Source of the DNA: Nannochloris sp. 'desiccata' | Taxonomy: Eukaryota > Chlorophyta > Trebouxiophyceae > Chlorellales > Chlorellaceae | Length of the DNA: 64,000 bases | NCBI GenBank assembly: GCA_019044685.2 | Contig: JAGTXX020000010.1 | Location: 62,001-126,000, forward strand | Direction: 5' to 3' | Shown here: positions 1 through 12,464 of the stretch, in pieces | Position numbering within the stretch: the first letter of the stretch is position 1 | Layout of the letters: each line of letters opens with the position of its first letter | Notes under the pieces: model-generated | What the model was told of the DNA's origin: nothing | The model's database searches: none | Seen by the model: the letters and a program-made list of their open reading frames with translations, nothing else | Position numbers and translations under genes: made by a program

Positions 1-72
1 GATAGCCAGCGTTGATCAGCAACGATTTCTAGGGTAAGTTTTATTTCTTGGTCTGCTGTTTTTTCTCGCTCT

Positions 73-80
73 CAGTTTTT
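73..80. repeat. Left 8-bp target site duplication of the hAT element
   Basis: CAGTTTTT directly before the left terminal inverted repeat; identical to 965-972. Confidence 0.85.
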
Positions 81-964
81 TAGGGTTGGGACATTAAATT
101 AAATTTACTTTAAATTTAGTGTTAAATTAAATTTAATCGCTAAATTAAATTGTTGTTCAAAGAATTTAGTAAATTCTTCAGCCTTAAGACTGGGCCACAT
201 GTAAGATCCTCAAATAAGATGACTGATGTTAATGACATTGCACAGAATGAGCTGCATCCTTCGGAAGGAGCAACAAATAAGCTCGCCCCTGAAGGCAACG
301 CACTAAACTCTGATCTGGCAAAGCTTGAGAAGAAAAAATCCGATGCCTTGCTGAATGCTGCTGATCCAGCTGCTTGCTATTGGTATTACTTCACTCCCAA
401 GATGATCAGTGGCAAACCTGGCTTAGCCTGTAACTGCTGCGAGGTATATTCAACTACGTCGTTGCAGAACGTTACACAAATGATGAAAACCCATCTTGGC
501 AACGAACCGCCGCTTGATGAGAAATTTAAGTAGCGACGATGACCGGGAAGAGGATGCCATGGACGTGCTTTTGGAAGTGGATGTTTCTGAAGATAAAGAT
601 GAAGATCATGAAGAGATCATTATTGAATAATTTGTTGCAAATGAAATAATAAGTTTGAGAATTCTGCCGTTGAGCTGGTTGGCGGTGGTGAGCCTAAGCC
701 ACTTTTTTTCTTTTTTTTTTGTAAGAATTAAAGTTTAGATTATCATATACTGTTATACTAGAACGATAACACCAACTTTCAAAGGTAAATGCGACAATTT
801 TGCTTGTTGCGAGCATAGATCTGTGGATGTTGAATCACATTCGGTGATTCAATTTAACATCTACACTGGAGATAAAAAATTTAGCGCAAATTTAGTGCTA
901 AACTCGCTAAATTAAATTTAATTTAGCGCTAAAGAGCAAAAAAAACTCTTTAGTCCCATCCCTA
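81..964. mobile_element. Short non-autonomous hAT-type DNA transposon
   Basis: The left end reads TAGGGTTGGGAC (81-92) and the right end (953-964) is its inverted repeat with one mismatch. Both ends are flanked by the identical 8-bp direct repeat CAGTTTTT (73-80 and 965-972). An 8-bp target duplication with short terminal inverted repeats is the hallmark of hAT transposons. The subterminal DNA is rich in repeated AATTTAGCGC / TTAAATTTAA words on both sides, as expected for transposase binding sites. At 884 bp it is far too short for a full hAT transposase (usually 600 or more residues) and carries only a zinc-finger-like N-terminal fragment and an acidic tail, so it is an internally deleted, non-autonomous copy. 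The perfect target duplication suggests fairly recent insertion. Confidence 0.85.
219..630 (+). pseudogene. hAT transposase remnant: BED-finger-like N-terminus plus acidic tail
   Basis: From the ATG at 219 an open frame runs to the TAG at 531-533. It holds a W-Y-Y-F-T-P stretch followed by C-N-C-C and a later T-H-L-G, which resembles a BED-type zinc finger of hAT transposases (aromatic residues, C-x2-C, then H), although the last metal ligand is not obvious. A second open stretch in another frame (532-630) encodes a very acidic peptide ending at TAA 628-630, like the acidic C-terminal tails of hAT proteins. The RNase-H-like catalytic core is missing. It could still be expressed as a small DNA-binding peptide, but it cannot be an active transposase. 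Confidence 0.55.
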
Positions 965-972
965 CAGTTTTT
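965..972. repeat. Right 8-bp target site duplication of the hAT element
   Basis: CAGTTTTT directly after the right terminal inverted repeat; identical to 73-80. Confidence 0.85.
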
Positions 973-1199
973 ACTTGCACTTGTGTATTTTCCCCTCTAT
1001 CTGGTCTCTGTCTGACTTTGGACTTTGGTGGCTTTAAGCGCAGTAATTTGCAAACTTCAGCAAAGCTCATTCTTGATCTCAACTTCCGATTAACAAGTAT
1101 ATATATGTATCATTTTGTAGCATAGCGAGGACTCTGAGTTATTTCTAAGCTTGATCATATTTATTTAATGTTGAGTTGACGTCAATCCAAGGGCACAAC

Positions 1200-2639
1200 A
1201 TGCAGCCAGTGAACTATCGCAAGCGTAAAAGGCAAGTATTTATGAGTGCATATTGACAGCTGAGGTGTTATCTGCAATTCACCGAAAATTAATTTGCTGT
1301 TTTTTTACAACTTTGTTTTTTCAATCCCGCCAGGCGCCAGGCTGCTGGCCTTCTACTATTAGTGATACTATTGCTGGGAATCTGGCGCTTTGGGAATACT
1401 AGAGCGGTATATAGCTATACAATTTCACAAGACACTAGGTAAGCGCGTTTTATTTATTTTCATTGTTCCCTGGGTGAGCCCAAGGTTGACGGCAATGGCC
1501 ACAACAGCAGAAAATATGTCATTATTTATCGACCAATTATTGATCCTCATCCTGTCCAACCCCTCTTATCTTTTCATCCAACTTTCTGCTGCAGCAGCGG
1601 TATACATGGAGCAGGAGATCTACTAGAACGTGATATTACCACAACGACCACTCTAACAGACCTTCGCTTTCCTCCAGAAACCCCCTTCCTTAAAGCTTTA
1701 TCCTCCTGCGATACCTTAGAATGCCTCAGAGACGCACACCAACTCCGTCATCGAGGCCGTGCTAAATATAATTTTCCACATTTTTTGATCATCGGTTTTC
1801 AAAAAACAGCCACCACGTCTCTTTACGGTCACCTCGCAGAGCACCCACAAGTCCTTAAACCATCTGGAAAAGAGCCTGAATTCCTCTCATTTGGATGTAG
1901 ATACAGACCACCTGCAGACTGTCCATTACACGCTTCACAAAGGTACATAAATACAACTCTTCGTCTCCAAGAATTTATCGAAGCTGAAGGCCGTCTCAGT
2001 ACCTTTGAAGCAAGCACCCATATAGTCCGTGCTGGAGACTACCTAGCTCCAGCCATGTATGAAATATTACCATGGTTGAAGTTGGTTATTTCTTTACGTG
2101 AACCCATATCACGCGCAGCATCCATGCTCATCCATTTAAAAGATTTAAATAAACAAGGGTGTTTGATGATGAAAAATCTGGGCGAGTGTTTGCTCACTGA
2201 ATCTCAAATACACGGCGCTCCTTCTGGTGCACGAACGACGAATTATTCATTTCCAATGACGACGTGGCTTGATGCATACCCTGCTGAGCAGATACATGTG
2301 ATTCAATATGAAGAGTTAACCGAGGAAGATAGACAAGCACCTGAACTTGATAGGTTGAAAACATTTTTGGGATTGAAGACCGGGGTGCCTCAAAGTCCTC
2401 TAGGGGTTCATAACTCAAGAAAATATAAAATTAGACCACAAGGATGGAAAATGCCAAAGCAGCAGTATCTAGATTTGATAGAGATGGTTAGACCGGACGT
2501 AGATGCACTGTTGGCCGTGCTGCATAAGTACGGGAAGATTAAGAGTAAAGATACATGGTTGGATAGATGGAAACAAGTGTGGGATGATAATTTAAAGTCG
2601 TGTAATGAAGATGATGTGTGTAGCATTCTTCTGTCTTAA
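1200..2639 (+). CDS. Type II membrane (Golgi-type) sulfotransferase, paralog 1
   Basis: Predicted PAPS-dependent sulfotransferase that would move sulfate onto a glycan in the Golgi lumen. Exons 1200-1231, 1334-1438 and 1595-2639 join in frame to 393 residues. The first intron has a GC donor (GCAAGT). A short basic cytoplasmic tail is followed by one hydrophobic segment (Leu/Ile-rich, about residues 14-30) as signal anchor, a stem, and the catalytic domain. Motifs seen: IIGFQKTATTSLYGHL (5'-phosphosulfate loop) and LREPISRAASM (3'-phosphate binding). It ends in a conserved WLDRWKQVWDDNLKSCN block shared with the paralogs at 2.9 and 18.4 kb. The start was chosen because paralog 3 begins with the same short M-x5-RKR exon. 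The acceptor glycan cannot be told from sequence. Confidence 0.85.
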
Positions 2640-2892
2640 TTAATTTTCCACATCTACAAGCATTAGCCGTGTAATTTATACATAGCACAAGCATACAGTA
2701 GGAGGCGCTGGGACTGTCGGATTTTTTGAGGAATTTGAAGGCAGTACCTGAACGTGTATATTAATTCTTAATTTAGTATACATAGATCAAATAATGGAGT
2801 TTATGTGAAGGTCTAGGAGAAGGAAAGGAGACCCGGCGAGTAAATAAAGTAAAGTTTTGGTTTAGAGAAAAATTGCAGCAGCATTCACATTC

Positions 2893-4889
2893 ATGGGGCT
2901 CCCACGAACCCCGGCTGCTAGGAAAACGGCAAGGTAATACTTTAGAGAATGGTTGATTTAGCGCGTTGATCAAATTTGTTTCCTTGAATGTGAAGCCTAC
3001 GCACCTGCATTATTATTTTCTATTGAGCGATTGCTGATTCACACTTCCCCTTTTCTAACTGCAGAGCTCTCCGTATCGCGATCCTAGTCCCCCTTCTTTG
3101 CCTTGTCGTCTTGGTGTTTCTCAATAGGTGTGTTTGCAGCCTTCTATTAATTGAGTGGCAAAAATACTTGACAATCTGCTGGCTTGCTGTCGTTCAATTT
3201 TTTCTTATGTCGACAATTATCCTTTATATGCTGCAGAGATAGCCCATACCTACAAAAAAGTGGAATAGGGTTCTTCAAACAGGGCTCGAGGTAAGCACTA
3301 GGACCCTTGTTGCTTAAATTATTCGTTGCTCTACTCTCCCGAGCTACTTCTCACAATTTTCATTCCTCTCACCTCCCTGCTTTCGTATACACCCTACAGA
3401 GATAGCGGCAGAGTCCTTCGTAGCTCATCGCCCACACAAAGGGCATTAGTTGGGTAAGTTAAACTAGGGATACTATTTTTCCGCCCTTCAAATACATTTT
3501 AGAATTATTTCACTGCACTAACTTGTTTTCCTCTAATTATTACCTTTCATCATTCTTGCCCACCTCTTCTAAACTACGTTTCATTTCTTCGTACCACTTT
3601 TCCAACTAATTTACTGCAGTGATGACGGTATTAGCCCTGAAAATCAGCTCATAATTGTCAAGGGTGCTTCTAGCGACACGGACACTGGCGGTGAGAATGA
3701 ACCTTCGTCCGATCGCCAAGACTCCATGGTGGCCAAAGCCCTTAACCATGTCCAAAAAGTAGCAGATAGAGATGCATCATTACGCTGGGAGAATGACGAT
3801 CCAGAAACAGATGCAGCACGCAGTGAAGCTCTTCAACATATGATGGGCTTAATTTCCGATGGTGAAGGACAAAATGAAATCGATTCAGACGTATCAACTG
3901 AACGCGCTCGTCGATCTAAAGATATGATTGAAGCTGTGCGTGGATGTCGTACTCTTGAATGCATTAAAATGGCACATACAAGACCTCCAGGCTTAGCGAA
4001 ATTTAATTTCCCGCATTTTTTTATGATCGGGTGGCAAAAGACTGCAACGACTTCGTTGTTTGCGCATTTAAATCAGCACCCACAGATTTCTAGGCCGTGG
4101 GATAAAGAACCAGAATTCTTTTCTGAAGCGTGCAATTATGATGTTCCCAATGGCTGTAGTACAAATGCTACCTTGGACTATATAACTCGGGTTTTACGCG
4201 CACCAAGGTATTCTGGTTTTGATGGCGCTGTAGCCCAATATGAAGCTTCTACTCATTATTCTCGCAATGGACATCGTCTTGCTGCTGGAATATTTGAAAT
4301 ATTCCCTTGGGTGAAGATCATAGCGTCACTACGTGAACCTATCTCTCGTGCTTCCTCTATGCTTGTGCATTTGGTTGATAAAAACGTCAGTGGTGGTGGG
4401 TGTTTAGCTTTGAATAACATGGACTTAGGCTTTTGTTTATTGAATGATAGCCATATTAGTGGTGCTGATTATGGCGGACCTACTGAGTATTACGTGCCAC
4501 TAAAAGCTTGGGTAGATGCCTTCCCCAAACATCAAATTTTCCTCGTTCAGTATGAAAATTTGACACATTTAGAAACAGAGACAGGCGAATTAGTACGTAT
4601 GAAGAACTTTTTAGGTATCGATCCAAAGCTTCCTGAAGGGAAATTCGCTACATTAGGCATGAATAATGCACGAAAAGGCCGTATCAATCCAGATGGATGG
4701 CCTATGAAACGGAAAGTGTATGAAAAAATCATTTCTGTTGTGCGACCAGACTGTGAAGCTGTTGCGAGAATGGTGACCAAGAAAGGGTTTGGAGATGGAA
4801 ACGCGTGGTTGAGGAACTGGGAAAAGGTGTGGGAAGATAATTTGAATTCGTGCAATGCAGATGGAGACTGTATTATTCAATTATCCTAG
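2893..4889 (+). CDS. Type II membrane sulfotransferase, paralog 2
   Basis: Same family and layout as the gene just upstream. Five exons (2893-2933, 3065-3127, 3237-3290, 3400-3453, 3620-4889) give 493 residues. Exon 1 is a short basic tail. Exon 2 encodes the hydrophobic signal anchor (LRIAILVPLLCLVVLVFLN). Exons 3 and 4 are both 54 nt and both start AGATAGC, so one is probably a duplicate of the other in the stem. Exon 5 holds an acidic stem and the catalytic domain with MIGWQKTATTSLFAHL (5'-phosphosulfate loop; W replaces F) and LREPISRASSMLVH (3'-phosphate site). All internal exon phases are identical (2), so stem exons can be added or lost without frame change. It lies 253 bp downstream of paralog 1 on the same strand, which suggests local duplication. 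Confidence 0.85.
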
Positions 4890-5256
4890 ATAGAAGTAAG
4901 TATTAATGAGATAGTTGGAGTAGGTATAACGGTTTTTGTTCTCCCGTCGCCTCGCCTCTTCTTCTTCAGAAAATTATTTTCAATCATATTTGTCGGCAGT
5001 TGTGTGTGGGTGGTACCTGCTACATACTTATCTGTCAATTTAATGTACAAGTTATTAGTTGAATCTTGTCTGCTGTTCGCTTTTATTACCCCATTTTATC
5101 TCCTAAAGTAACTGATGGTCCTAAAAGTTCATGTTGAGTGACGATCATCTTTCTTTTTAAAGAATCAAAATATAATATATGGAGTAAATACAAAAGTAAA
5201 GGATCTAAAACTAATATTTTACTAAAATTAGGGGGTCGAATAACGTTATGTGGCTC
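4890..5256. other. Convergent intergenic region
   Basis: AT-rich spacer between the 3' ends of sulfotransferase 2 and the glycosyltransferase. I see no gene in it. Confidence 0.6.
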
Positions 5257-6989
5257 CTAATGTGCCTCTACTTCCAGTGCTGTAGCTCCACCATCATTTC
5301 CAGTTACTGCTCCCGGCGGCGGCTGTGTTTGCTTCGCTATTCCACTTGTTGCTGCCGCGCTGAGCTTCACTGAAGTATCAATACTACCACCACCATCCAT
5401 CGTACCATTTCTACCACTAATCGTACTACCACCACCACCACCATTGTCTTTGTTAGCAAGTGTGTCTTTGTTAGCAAGTGCCTGTCGTAATCCTCTAATC
5501 ATTAATTGCGGTTCATACAATCTCGAAAACAACCCTTTTTTAACCAGCTTCACTTTAATTTCATTATCTTCCCACACTAATCTCTCTTTAAAGAAGTCCA
5601 TCAACTTATCATCAGGCTTTAACGAAGCTTCTAAAAAGGCAATTCTATCAAAAGGTAAAATAAAACATCGCTCCGCATCTTCTTCAGTTGGTTTGCAATC
5701 ACACCGATCTCTTCTGGACTTCAAATCAGAAAAGCGGTTATATGTATAATGTAACACAGCAGCTTGCTCTGAAGACCATTCTTTCGGCGTTCTATTGTAA
5801 TTATGCCATCGATGAGCTCCGTTTGGTCTCAAACCATCAACGACTCGTGCCGCACTTTTGCCATTACCATAAGTAGTAAAATAATTTGGATTGCCGCGCG
5901 AGACAGTGCCGTATTCAGCGAAATACGCATCACTTTCTACATGAGAATAACTGCGCTTAAATAACGTTACTTCTGTAAAAGGGTCCTCGACATCAGTCTT
6001 TTCCGCTAAAGACTCATAATTTGGAAAGACTAATAAATCCACATCGCCAGGAACTGAACTGAGTAATTCTATAAGAGAATAATCACGAGTGCCTGATGGA
6101 TAGAGTAATTCATCAGTATCTATGTGCAACAACCAATCTGCTTTATCCTTTTGCGCTAAACTAATCCCCATTTCCATATTTAGAGATTGCCGTACAAACA
6201 GCTCATGGTTGCATGGTTTATTAAAAAATGCAGAAAGCCAATTTTCATTCCAAATACGACTGTTCGCATGTCTAGACTGCAGATCTTCATCACCAGCGAT
6301 AACAGTGACACCAGGCTCAGCGCGCAAAGCAGTGATTGCTTCAGGAGTGCTTGCTTGGCCTTCTACAAAGAGGTAATATGTAGAGACGCCGAGGGCGCGG
6401 TGATAGGCCATCCAGAGCTTTATTTGAGATACACTCTCTGCTGTAGTGACTATAAAAGCGATTTTAGGTCCTGTCGTTGCTAAAGAAGAAGAGTCTTTTT
6501 GTGGCCAGATCCAGTCTTCGCCTAGGCCTTCTGGAAGAGGTCGTTTTGGATAATTGTTGAGTGTAGCATCAATGCCGGCGCCTGCTCCTATCTTACGGCC
6601 ACCACCGTTGCCATTGGCGATGTTGCTCTTACGAAGCTGGCTTTCTAGACGCGGGAGTTTATTAGAGCTTCGGATGAATTCTTGCTCGCTGGATGGAAGA
6701 TTTAGGGAAGGTTAGGGAGTAATTAAATGAACATAAAGAAGAAATAGGGGCGAGGAAGTAGTTGGGCTGGCAGCAACAGAAAGACACCATTTTTCAAGGG
6801 CAATAAGGACTACAGTGGGCTCTAAAATCAAGCTTACTTGAAGAGGTCAAAGATATCTGTCTGTACAGGGTCTCGGTGGCTAGAGAACTGAAGAACTAAG
6901 GCAAAGATTGCTAAAGCTAATGGGAGTAAAAGTAAAATGCGAGGCACGGTAAATGTATGGGATGGTCCAGAACGAAACAATGGGCGCAT
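5257..6989 (-). CDS. Golgi-type glycosyltransferase (GT2/GT92-like, DxD motif)
   Basis: Two exons (6838-6989 and 5257-6688, minus strand) give 527 residues. Exon 1 encodes a short N-terminus and one hydrophobic segment (ILLLLPLALAIFALVLQF), a type II signal anchor. The luminal domain begins with KIAFIVTTAESVSQIKLW, followed by a Y-H-x2-L-G-V element and the metal-binding HIDTDELLYP (DxD), the layout of Glyco_tranf_2_4 / GT92-like enzymes. The C-terminus has a long Gly/Ser/Thr-rich tail of low complexity. The ATG at 6987-6989 is used because the upstream in-frame TTG is not a likely eukaryotic start. It is convergent with sulfotransferase 2, so it may work on the same surface glycan; that link is inference. 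Sugar donor unknown. Confidence 0.75.
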
Positions 6990-9213
6990 TATAACTTGAA
7001 TTGAGAGTAATTTCAATCAATGCAGAATAAAGTTTGTCAGAAAGAGTGAAAATGGAGTTGGTTCAACTCATTGCCGTTGAATAAATCATGAGTTGGGCTG
7101 CTTGTTTGAAGGCTAATGCTAGGCATTTGGTGCAGGATCTTATTATTTGGGCTAGTTTCTTTTATAAATTGAAAATGCACTGCATTGCCCAGGGCGTGAA
7201 ATAAGCTTTTTGGCTTGGCTTATTTCTTAGAAAATTTCTTCCTGAGACGATTTTTACGGCTTACTTGCCATAAGCGAAGTAGGCCTCATAATGGGCTTGC
7301 GGGATAATCTGAGCTTTACATAGGGTAATAATGTTTTGGGGGTACCAAGGCAAGAAAAATTGAAGAGTTTAGGGCCCATTTCAACACTTCCGTCGGTAAC
7401 GGCGGGGGAAAATGCTTGAAATTTTCGGCTTGTTTTGCGGCTCCGTGGCCTCCTCTGGCTTATTTTTCTCCGGCTTACTTGAGCTCTAGATTTTTTCTTG
7501 GCTTGCTTTTTCGGCTTACCCCGGCTATACGCCGACTATTTCACACAATGAATGCCATCGCCAGTTGGCAAAGAAAGCCAATGGTATTGTTGGCTTCAAA
7601 CTTTCTAGCTTGATTTAGGAGAGCAAGTGGGCTTGGGAGTCGGAAAGGCGGTGATGGGCATGCCATTTTATTTTCTTCGTTTCTCCTTCTATTATTTATT
7701 TTCTATCAAAAGGCTCTATAGTATCAGACCCCCCCCCCCCCCCCAAAAAAAAAATTACGGTGTTTCTTTCAGCTTCTTCCGTCTCCGTTGTTTAGTTACT
7801 TTGATATGTACTTGCACCTTTGTACTCGATGATATAGTACAGTATTGTTATTTGTACTAGTATGTCAATTTTGCACCATCTTCTCTCTATTCTTTTAATA
7901 TCCAATTATCAGTATGTCGACATTATGACGTCATAATAAACAATAATAATGTAGACGAGCAAAATTTGTTGTCGTTAGCGAAAGAAAGCATACGCATTGC
8001 AGTGACGGCTGGAGGTCTACACCTAGGTCAGCGATGGAGGTGATGAGAACAGGCAGCAATCTCGTGTGACAATATTGTACGTTTGGCAGCTACCGAACAG
8101 TCACTAAAACATAGCACACACATCACGCCTTGAAGCGCCCATAATACTTGATTTCTTGACATAGCAACTATCTTTTAATTATTAATTGATCCCAAACTAT
8201 TAGAACACCTGTAAAACTACTAGAAACTACCTAGCAGCTGGCTAATACCTTCATATTAGTTAGTAAGATACCGCTCTGTCAAGATCGAATATCACACCGC
8301 CTCCGGCGTTCGCTCCGGCATTCCTCTTAATAGTGCATCCAGAATCATCTTGTGAGCAAATTTACTTCCACAGCTACTGCAGATCCTGTACTCATTAGCA
8401 ACTGGAGGAAAGAAGCGTGCAAGTTTCAGCTACTCACGCTACCAAGATCACCGCCATGGTGACGAGGAACATACAATGATCCGTTGAAATTTTTCGAAAA
8501 GAATTTGAGCGGAACGCCAACAATGCCAACTGAAGGTATCAAATGCTTCTCAATAATCAGCAGTGATGGGTTAATTCTCCTCCTAGTGTACGTTTTTCAC
8601 GAGCTCAACAAGGGAACAATTTTGAAAGTTCTTTAAAGTATCGAAGGGAGCATGGAAGAGGCTGTGCTTACAACAGACGCACAGACAATATTAGCAGTGC
8701 GATATCTTCGGTTTTACCATAGGAAATCTTGCAATTGCGGGACTCCTAACTTTGATCGCCATTGTGTCATTGGGTGATCACCAGTCCAAGACCCGATGTC
8801 TCAGCCGAGGCAATTTAAAAGCGAATTCCAGTGCCAGCTATATATGGGTTAGTTACATAGAATCAAATAAATTATCAGCGAAAATTAGCATACTGTAGTT
8901 TTTCGGCCGGAGCCCTGGGAGGCTCTGCTAAATTTTTGCGACGGAAGGTTAGTAACCTACTATGTAAATAAGGTCATCATTCAAGATGGGATGAACATCG
9001 GAAAAGATCGTAAAAGCCAGGGTTAAAATTAGACCAGCCAGGGTCAAAAATGCAGCTGCAGCGCCAATTTGGTTTAAAAATTAATTAAAAACGCCTCAGT
9101 CGGACTCAGGCCTGCGAGTCCCGTACGTGGGGAGTCCCGTACGGAAAAATGCGGCCCAAAATCCTTTAAGGATACAATGACCACACCTCAGCATCGATAT
9201 TCTAATAATCACG
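6990..9213. other. Long non-coding stretch
   Basis: No convincing gene. Open frames here are short, use TTG-like starts, or are broken. Around 7,200-7,620 the words GGCTTAC/GGCTTATT recur many times, suggesting a decayed repeat. A C16-A10 homopolymer pair lies at 7,729-7,754. The last few hundred bases should contain the promoter of the secreted protein gene at 9,214, but I cannot point to a defined element. Confidence 0.5.
7729..7754. repeat. C16-A10 homopolymer tract
   Basis: Sixteen C followed by ten A. Such tracts are prone to slippage and sequencing error, so the exact length is uncertain. Confidence 0.9.
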
Positions 9214-11632
9214 ATGAAGGTTGCTTGCATCTTGTTGCTTGCCTGTGTGGCAGGGCTCGCCTCTGCGGCCCCCCGCCAGGTGACTTTCTCTCCTCCTGCC
9301 ATCGTCCCTTCCATCCCTTCCCCCCCTCCCCCCACTGCCCCTGGTACCCCTGCTCCTGCAACCTTTAGCTCCCCCGGTGTAAGAATATACCTCTTTAGTT
9401 TGCCTCTATTTCGCCTTGCAATCGAATCTGCAACAAAATTTCACACCATTTGTGTGTACAAATTCTCAATAATATACATATATGCTCCTCCATTTGCAGC
9501 TTGACTTCAGCATTATCATCCCCGGATTCACCACAGCCTCCTTCGGCACTGCCCAACAGACTGCTCTTTGCGGAGCCATCACCAACGGCTGGTCTTCCGC
9601 CACCAGTGCTACTACTTGCACTGTAGGTAGCGTCTCTTCCTTCAATGGCACTTCCGTGATGGCATCTGGATATGCTTACTTCACTTACGGCGCTGTCCCC
9701 ACTGTCACTCAGCTCCAGACTGCTGCTGCCCTCCGTGATGCCCGCATTGTTGCCCTTACCACAAACTTCACCTCTGTCCTCGGCAGCGTGTTCCCCAGCG
9801 CCGTGCCCAACTGCGCTTGCAATGATCTTACTGCTGTCATTGCTCCTAGCACCACTGCTTTCGTTTACAACACAAACATCACTGGTGTACCCGGCCCCAT
9901 GCAATGCGGTGCCAAGTTGACCTACGACGGATCTGTCAATTCACTCGTCAACCAGGTCGGTATCGATAATGGTTCCGTTACCTTTGGCAACCTTGGCAAG
10001 TACTGCTCTACCCCCGCTGTCGCTGGTGGAGTTTTAGGTGTGCCTGGCTCTGGTACTTGCGAACAGTACGGTGTCCAGGCGTCTGCCGAGGGTACATCCC
10101 AAGCCACTGCCGAAATAAATGAGGAGTATTTAGACTATTATGGTTTTATTTTGGAAGGAACTGTCGTTGTCAAAGATGGAGGATCTGGTTACACTACTGC
10201 CCCCACTGTGACCATCTCTGCCCCCAGACCTCTTGCTGCCCAGGTCACTTACACCTTAACTGGCTTCCAGCCTGGCGCTCCCACTATTTCCAGCCCCAAC
10301 GGACCCTACTCCGCCGCGCCTGTGGTGACCTCCTTGACCAATGTTTGCGTTGACACCGCAAACACTGGATCTTTCTATGGCAATAAAGCGTATTGCCAGG
10401 GTGCCCAGGTAACCTACCAGGTCAATGGAGAGCCCAAAACAGGTGCCCTTTGCGTGGCTAGTGATATTGTCCCTCCTGATATGGGCAAAGGCGGTCCTGC
10501 TATCCTTGGAGGCCTCACTTTCCCCCAAGCAGAGGTGCAGACAAGAAATATCAAGGCTACAACCATTTACTGCACCCAAACCCCCGTCATTACCCTCTCT
10601 ACCAACACCCTCCAGCCCGCTGTGACTGCGCTGGCCACCGCCACTATTTCTGGCGGTAAGGTCACTGCTATTAACGTTGTGTCTCCTGGTTCCGGTTACC
10701 TTAGCAGCCCTGCTCCTACTGTTACCATCTCTGCTCCCATTGCCAACTACGTTGGCAAGTTGTGCAGTCCCTCCCCCATTGCTGCTCTTCCCTCCTCCAT
10801 TGCTTACGGCTTTGCCCAAACCATCACTACTACCGGTGCTTGCCAGCCTCTCGGTCGCGACACCTACCGTAACCAAGTTTGCTCCGTCCCTGCTGCCCCT
10901 AATGGAGGTCTCTGGGAGCCTATCAATGTTGGTACTTGCAACGTTGTCAGCTCATTCATTAACCAGCCCGGTTCAACTGTGACCAATACTTGCGGTGTCG
11001 TTGCCCAGACCTTCACCGTCACTGTCGCCGATGCCCCCACTCCCACTCCCGCTCCCACTCCCGCTCCCGCTCCCGCTCCCGCTCCCGCTCCCGCTCCCGC
11101 TCCCGCTCCCACCCCTTCTCCCACCCCCGCTCCCGCTACTACCACTTGCACCTACTCTGGCACCTACACCATCGGGTCCGTTGCTTGTGCTGGCAAGTTT
11201 ATTGCTTACAACAACGACCCCAAGAGCAACGATGCTTGCAAGAACTCTACCCTCATGCTCCGTACTGATAAACAGTCCCAGGGACCTCGCAAGATCTGGA
11301 CTCTCAATGCCAGCGCTGTCTCCGGCACTGTGCCCACTGCCTCTGCCCAGATTGCTAGCGGCCGTACCGGCAAGTGCGTCAATGACAAGTACACAAACTT
11401 GGCGGCTGCCAACAGTGCCCCCACCCCTCGCCTTGCTGGCTCTGGCTGGAAGAACAGGATCATCCCTGTTGACGCTGCCAAGGGCTGCGACACTGTCTGG
11501 ATCCAGGCTGTTGGTAACAACCCCTTCCAGGGCAAGTACCTCGGCTATGGCTCTTGCTCTAGCCAGACTGCCTTCAAGTGGGAGGCTGCTAGCTCCAGCT
11601 CTGCCATCCAGTGGAAGCTTGCTAAGTCTTAA
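9214..11632 (+). CDS. Secreted Pro-rich cell-surface/wall protein
   Basis: Two exons (9214-9378 and 9500-11632; donor GTAAGA, phase 0) give 765 residues. MKVACILLLACVAGLASA is a clear signal peptide, followed by a short Pro-rich stretch. The ectodomain is rich in Ser, Thr and Cys and has two copies of a G-S-G-Y...P-T-V-T-I-S-A-P motif (about residues 275 and 440), a beta-strand module seen in large adhesive proteins. A hinge of about 40 residues of Ala-Pro/Thr-Pro (about 563-600) leads to a Cys-containing C-terminal domain ending QWKLAKS, possibly lectin-like. Pro hinges between globular domains are typical of green-algal hydroxyproline-rich glycoproteins (pherophorin and wall proteins). Codon use is more C-rich than in neighbouring genes, fitting high expression. 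No specific family recognised. Confidence 0.7.
11035..11137 (+). repeat. In-frame CCCGCT hexanucleotide repeat (Ala-Pro hinge)
   Basis: Near-perfect CCCGCT units with some CCCACT, encoding alternating Pro-Ala/Pro-Thr. The length is a multiple of three, so unit gain or loss changes hinge length without breaking the frame. Confidence 0.9.
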
Positions 11633-12464
11633 ATGATTTGGGAATCCTAAAAAAATAATCGTGCCCTATGACCCCAAAATTAATTCTTAATTGTTGCACA
11701 ACGCCAGCAATATCTTCCCCCTTCCCTTTGACTCATCTATATTCTTCTATTCTCTTTCCCTTTTATCCCAATTATATGGATCCCTCTCTGCTAAAATTGT
11801 TAGACAAGCGGTTAAACATTATTTAGATCAATAGGGGTTAGAGACAGCAACTCAATAATATGATATGTTGATATCAATTGACATCTTTCCCAACGTTGGC
11901 GTTATCGTTAAATGTAGAACGAGGCCTAACTACAAGTAAGGCTAAGTTCTGCTGAACAAGATGTTCGATCGAATGCGCACAGTTGAGCCATAAATGCACT
12001 ATCTGGGAGGTCTGTAGTGTATCTCTCTAGAGGTAATAGGTGTACCTGGTTACACGAATCAAGAAATACTAATAATTCAGAATGCTTCATATGACCGGTG
12101 GAGAGTCTTTTAGTGATAAGACAAGGTGCAAGCAAAAGACGCTAGCAAAGGGCGTACGCCGAGCATAAGCCTGGATCTAGAGTGTACAAGATTCTCTTAA
12201 GAATCCTAGAAAGCTCTCGAGGTAAGAAAAGAAAGAAAGGACCAAAATGGATCCATTTTTCTCCGGAGAATATAGGAAAAGGGAAAATAAAGCCAAAGTG
12301 CTACATTAAGAAACAAGCCATGTACACGCTGGCTTAAAGGTAAAGAGAAAGTATATACGACAACCAATCAATCGGGGATAAGACAGAAATCAAAAGAATT
12401 GAACATTCTTTTAAGTAAAGACAATCGACAAAATAAACCAGGAAAAAAATGAATAAACACACAA
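11633..12464. other. Intergenic stretch, possibly retroelement-derived
   Basis: 3' flank of the secreted protein gene, then AT-rich DNA leading into gypsy-type remains. I see no terminal repeats and no supported gene. Confidence 0.45.

Noticed and set aside
10995..11636. 213-residue Leu/Pro-rich open frame inside the secreted protein gene, and several reverse-strand frames there
   Set aside because: Shadow of the CCCGCT repeat and C-rich codon use of the real frame; no independent start context or motif.
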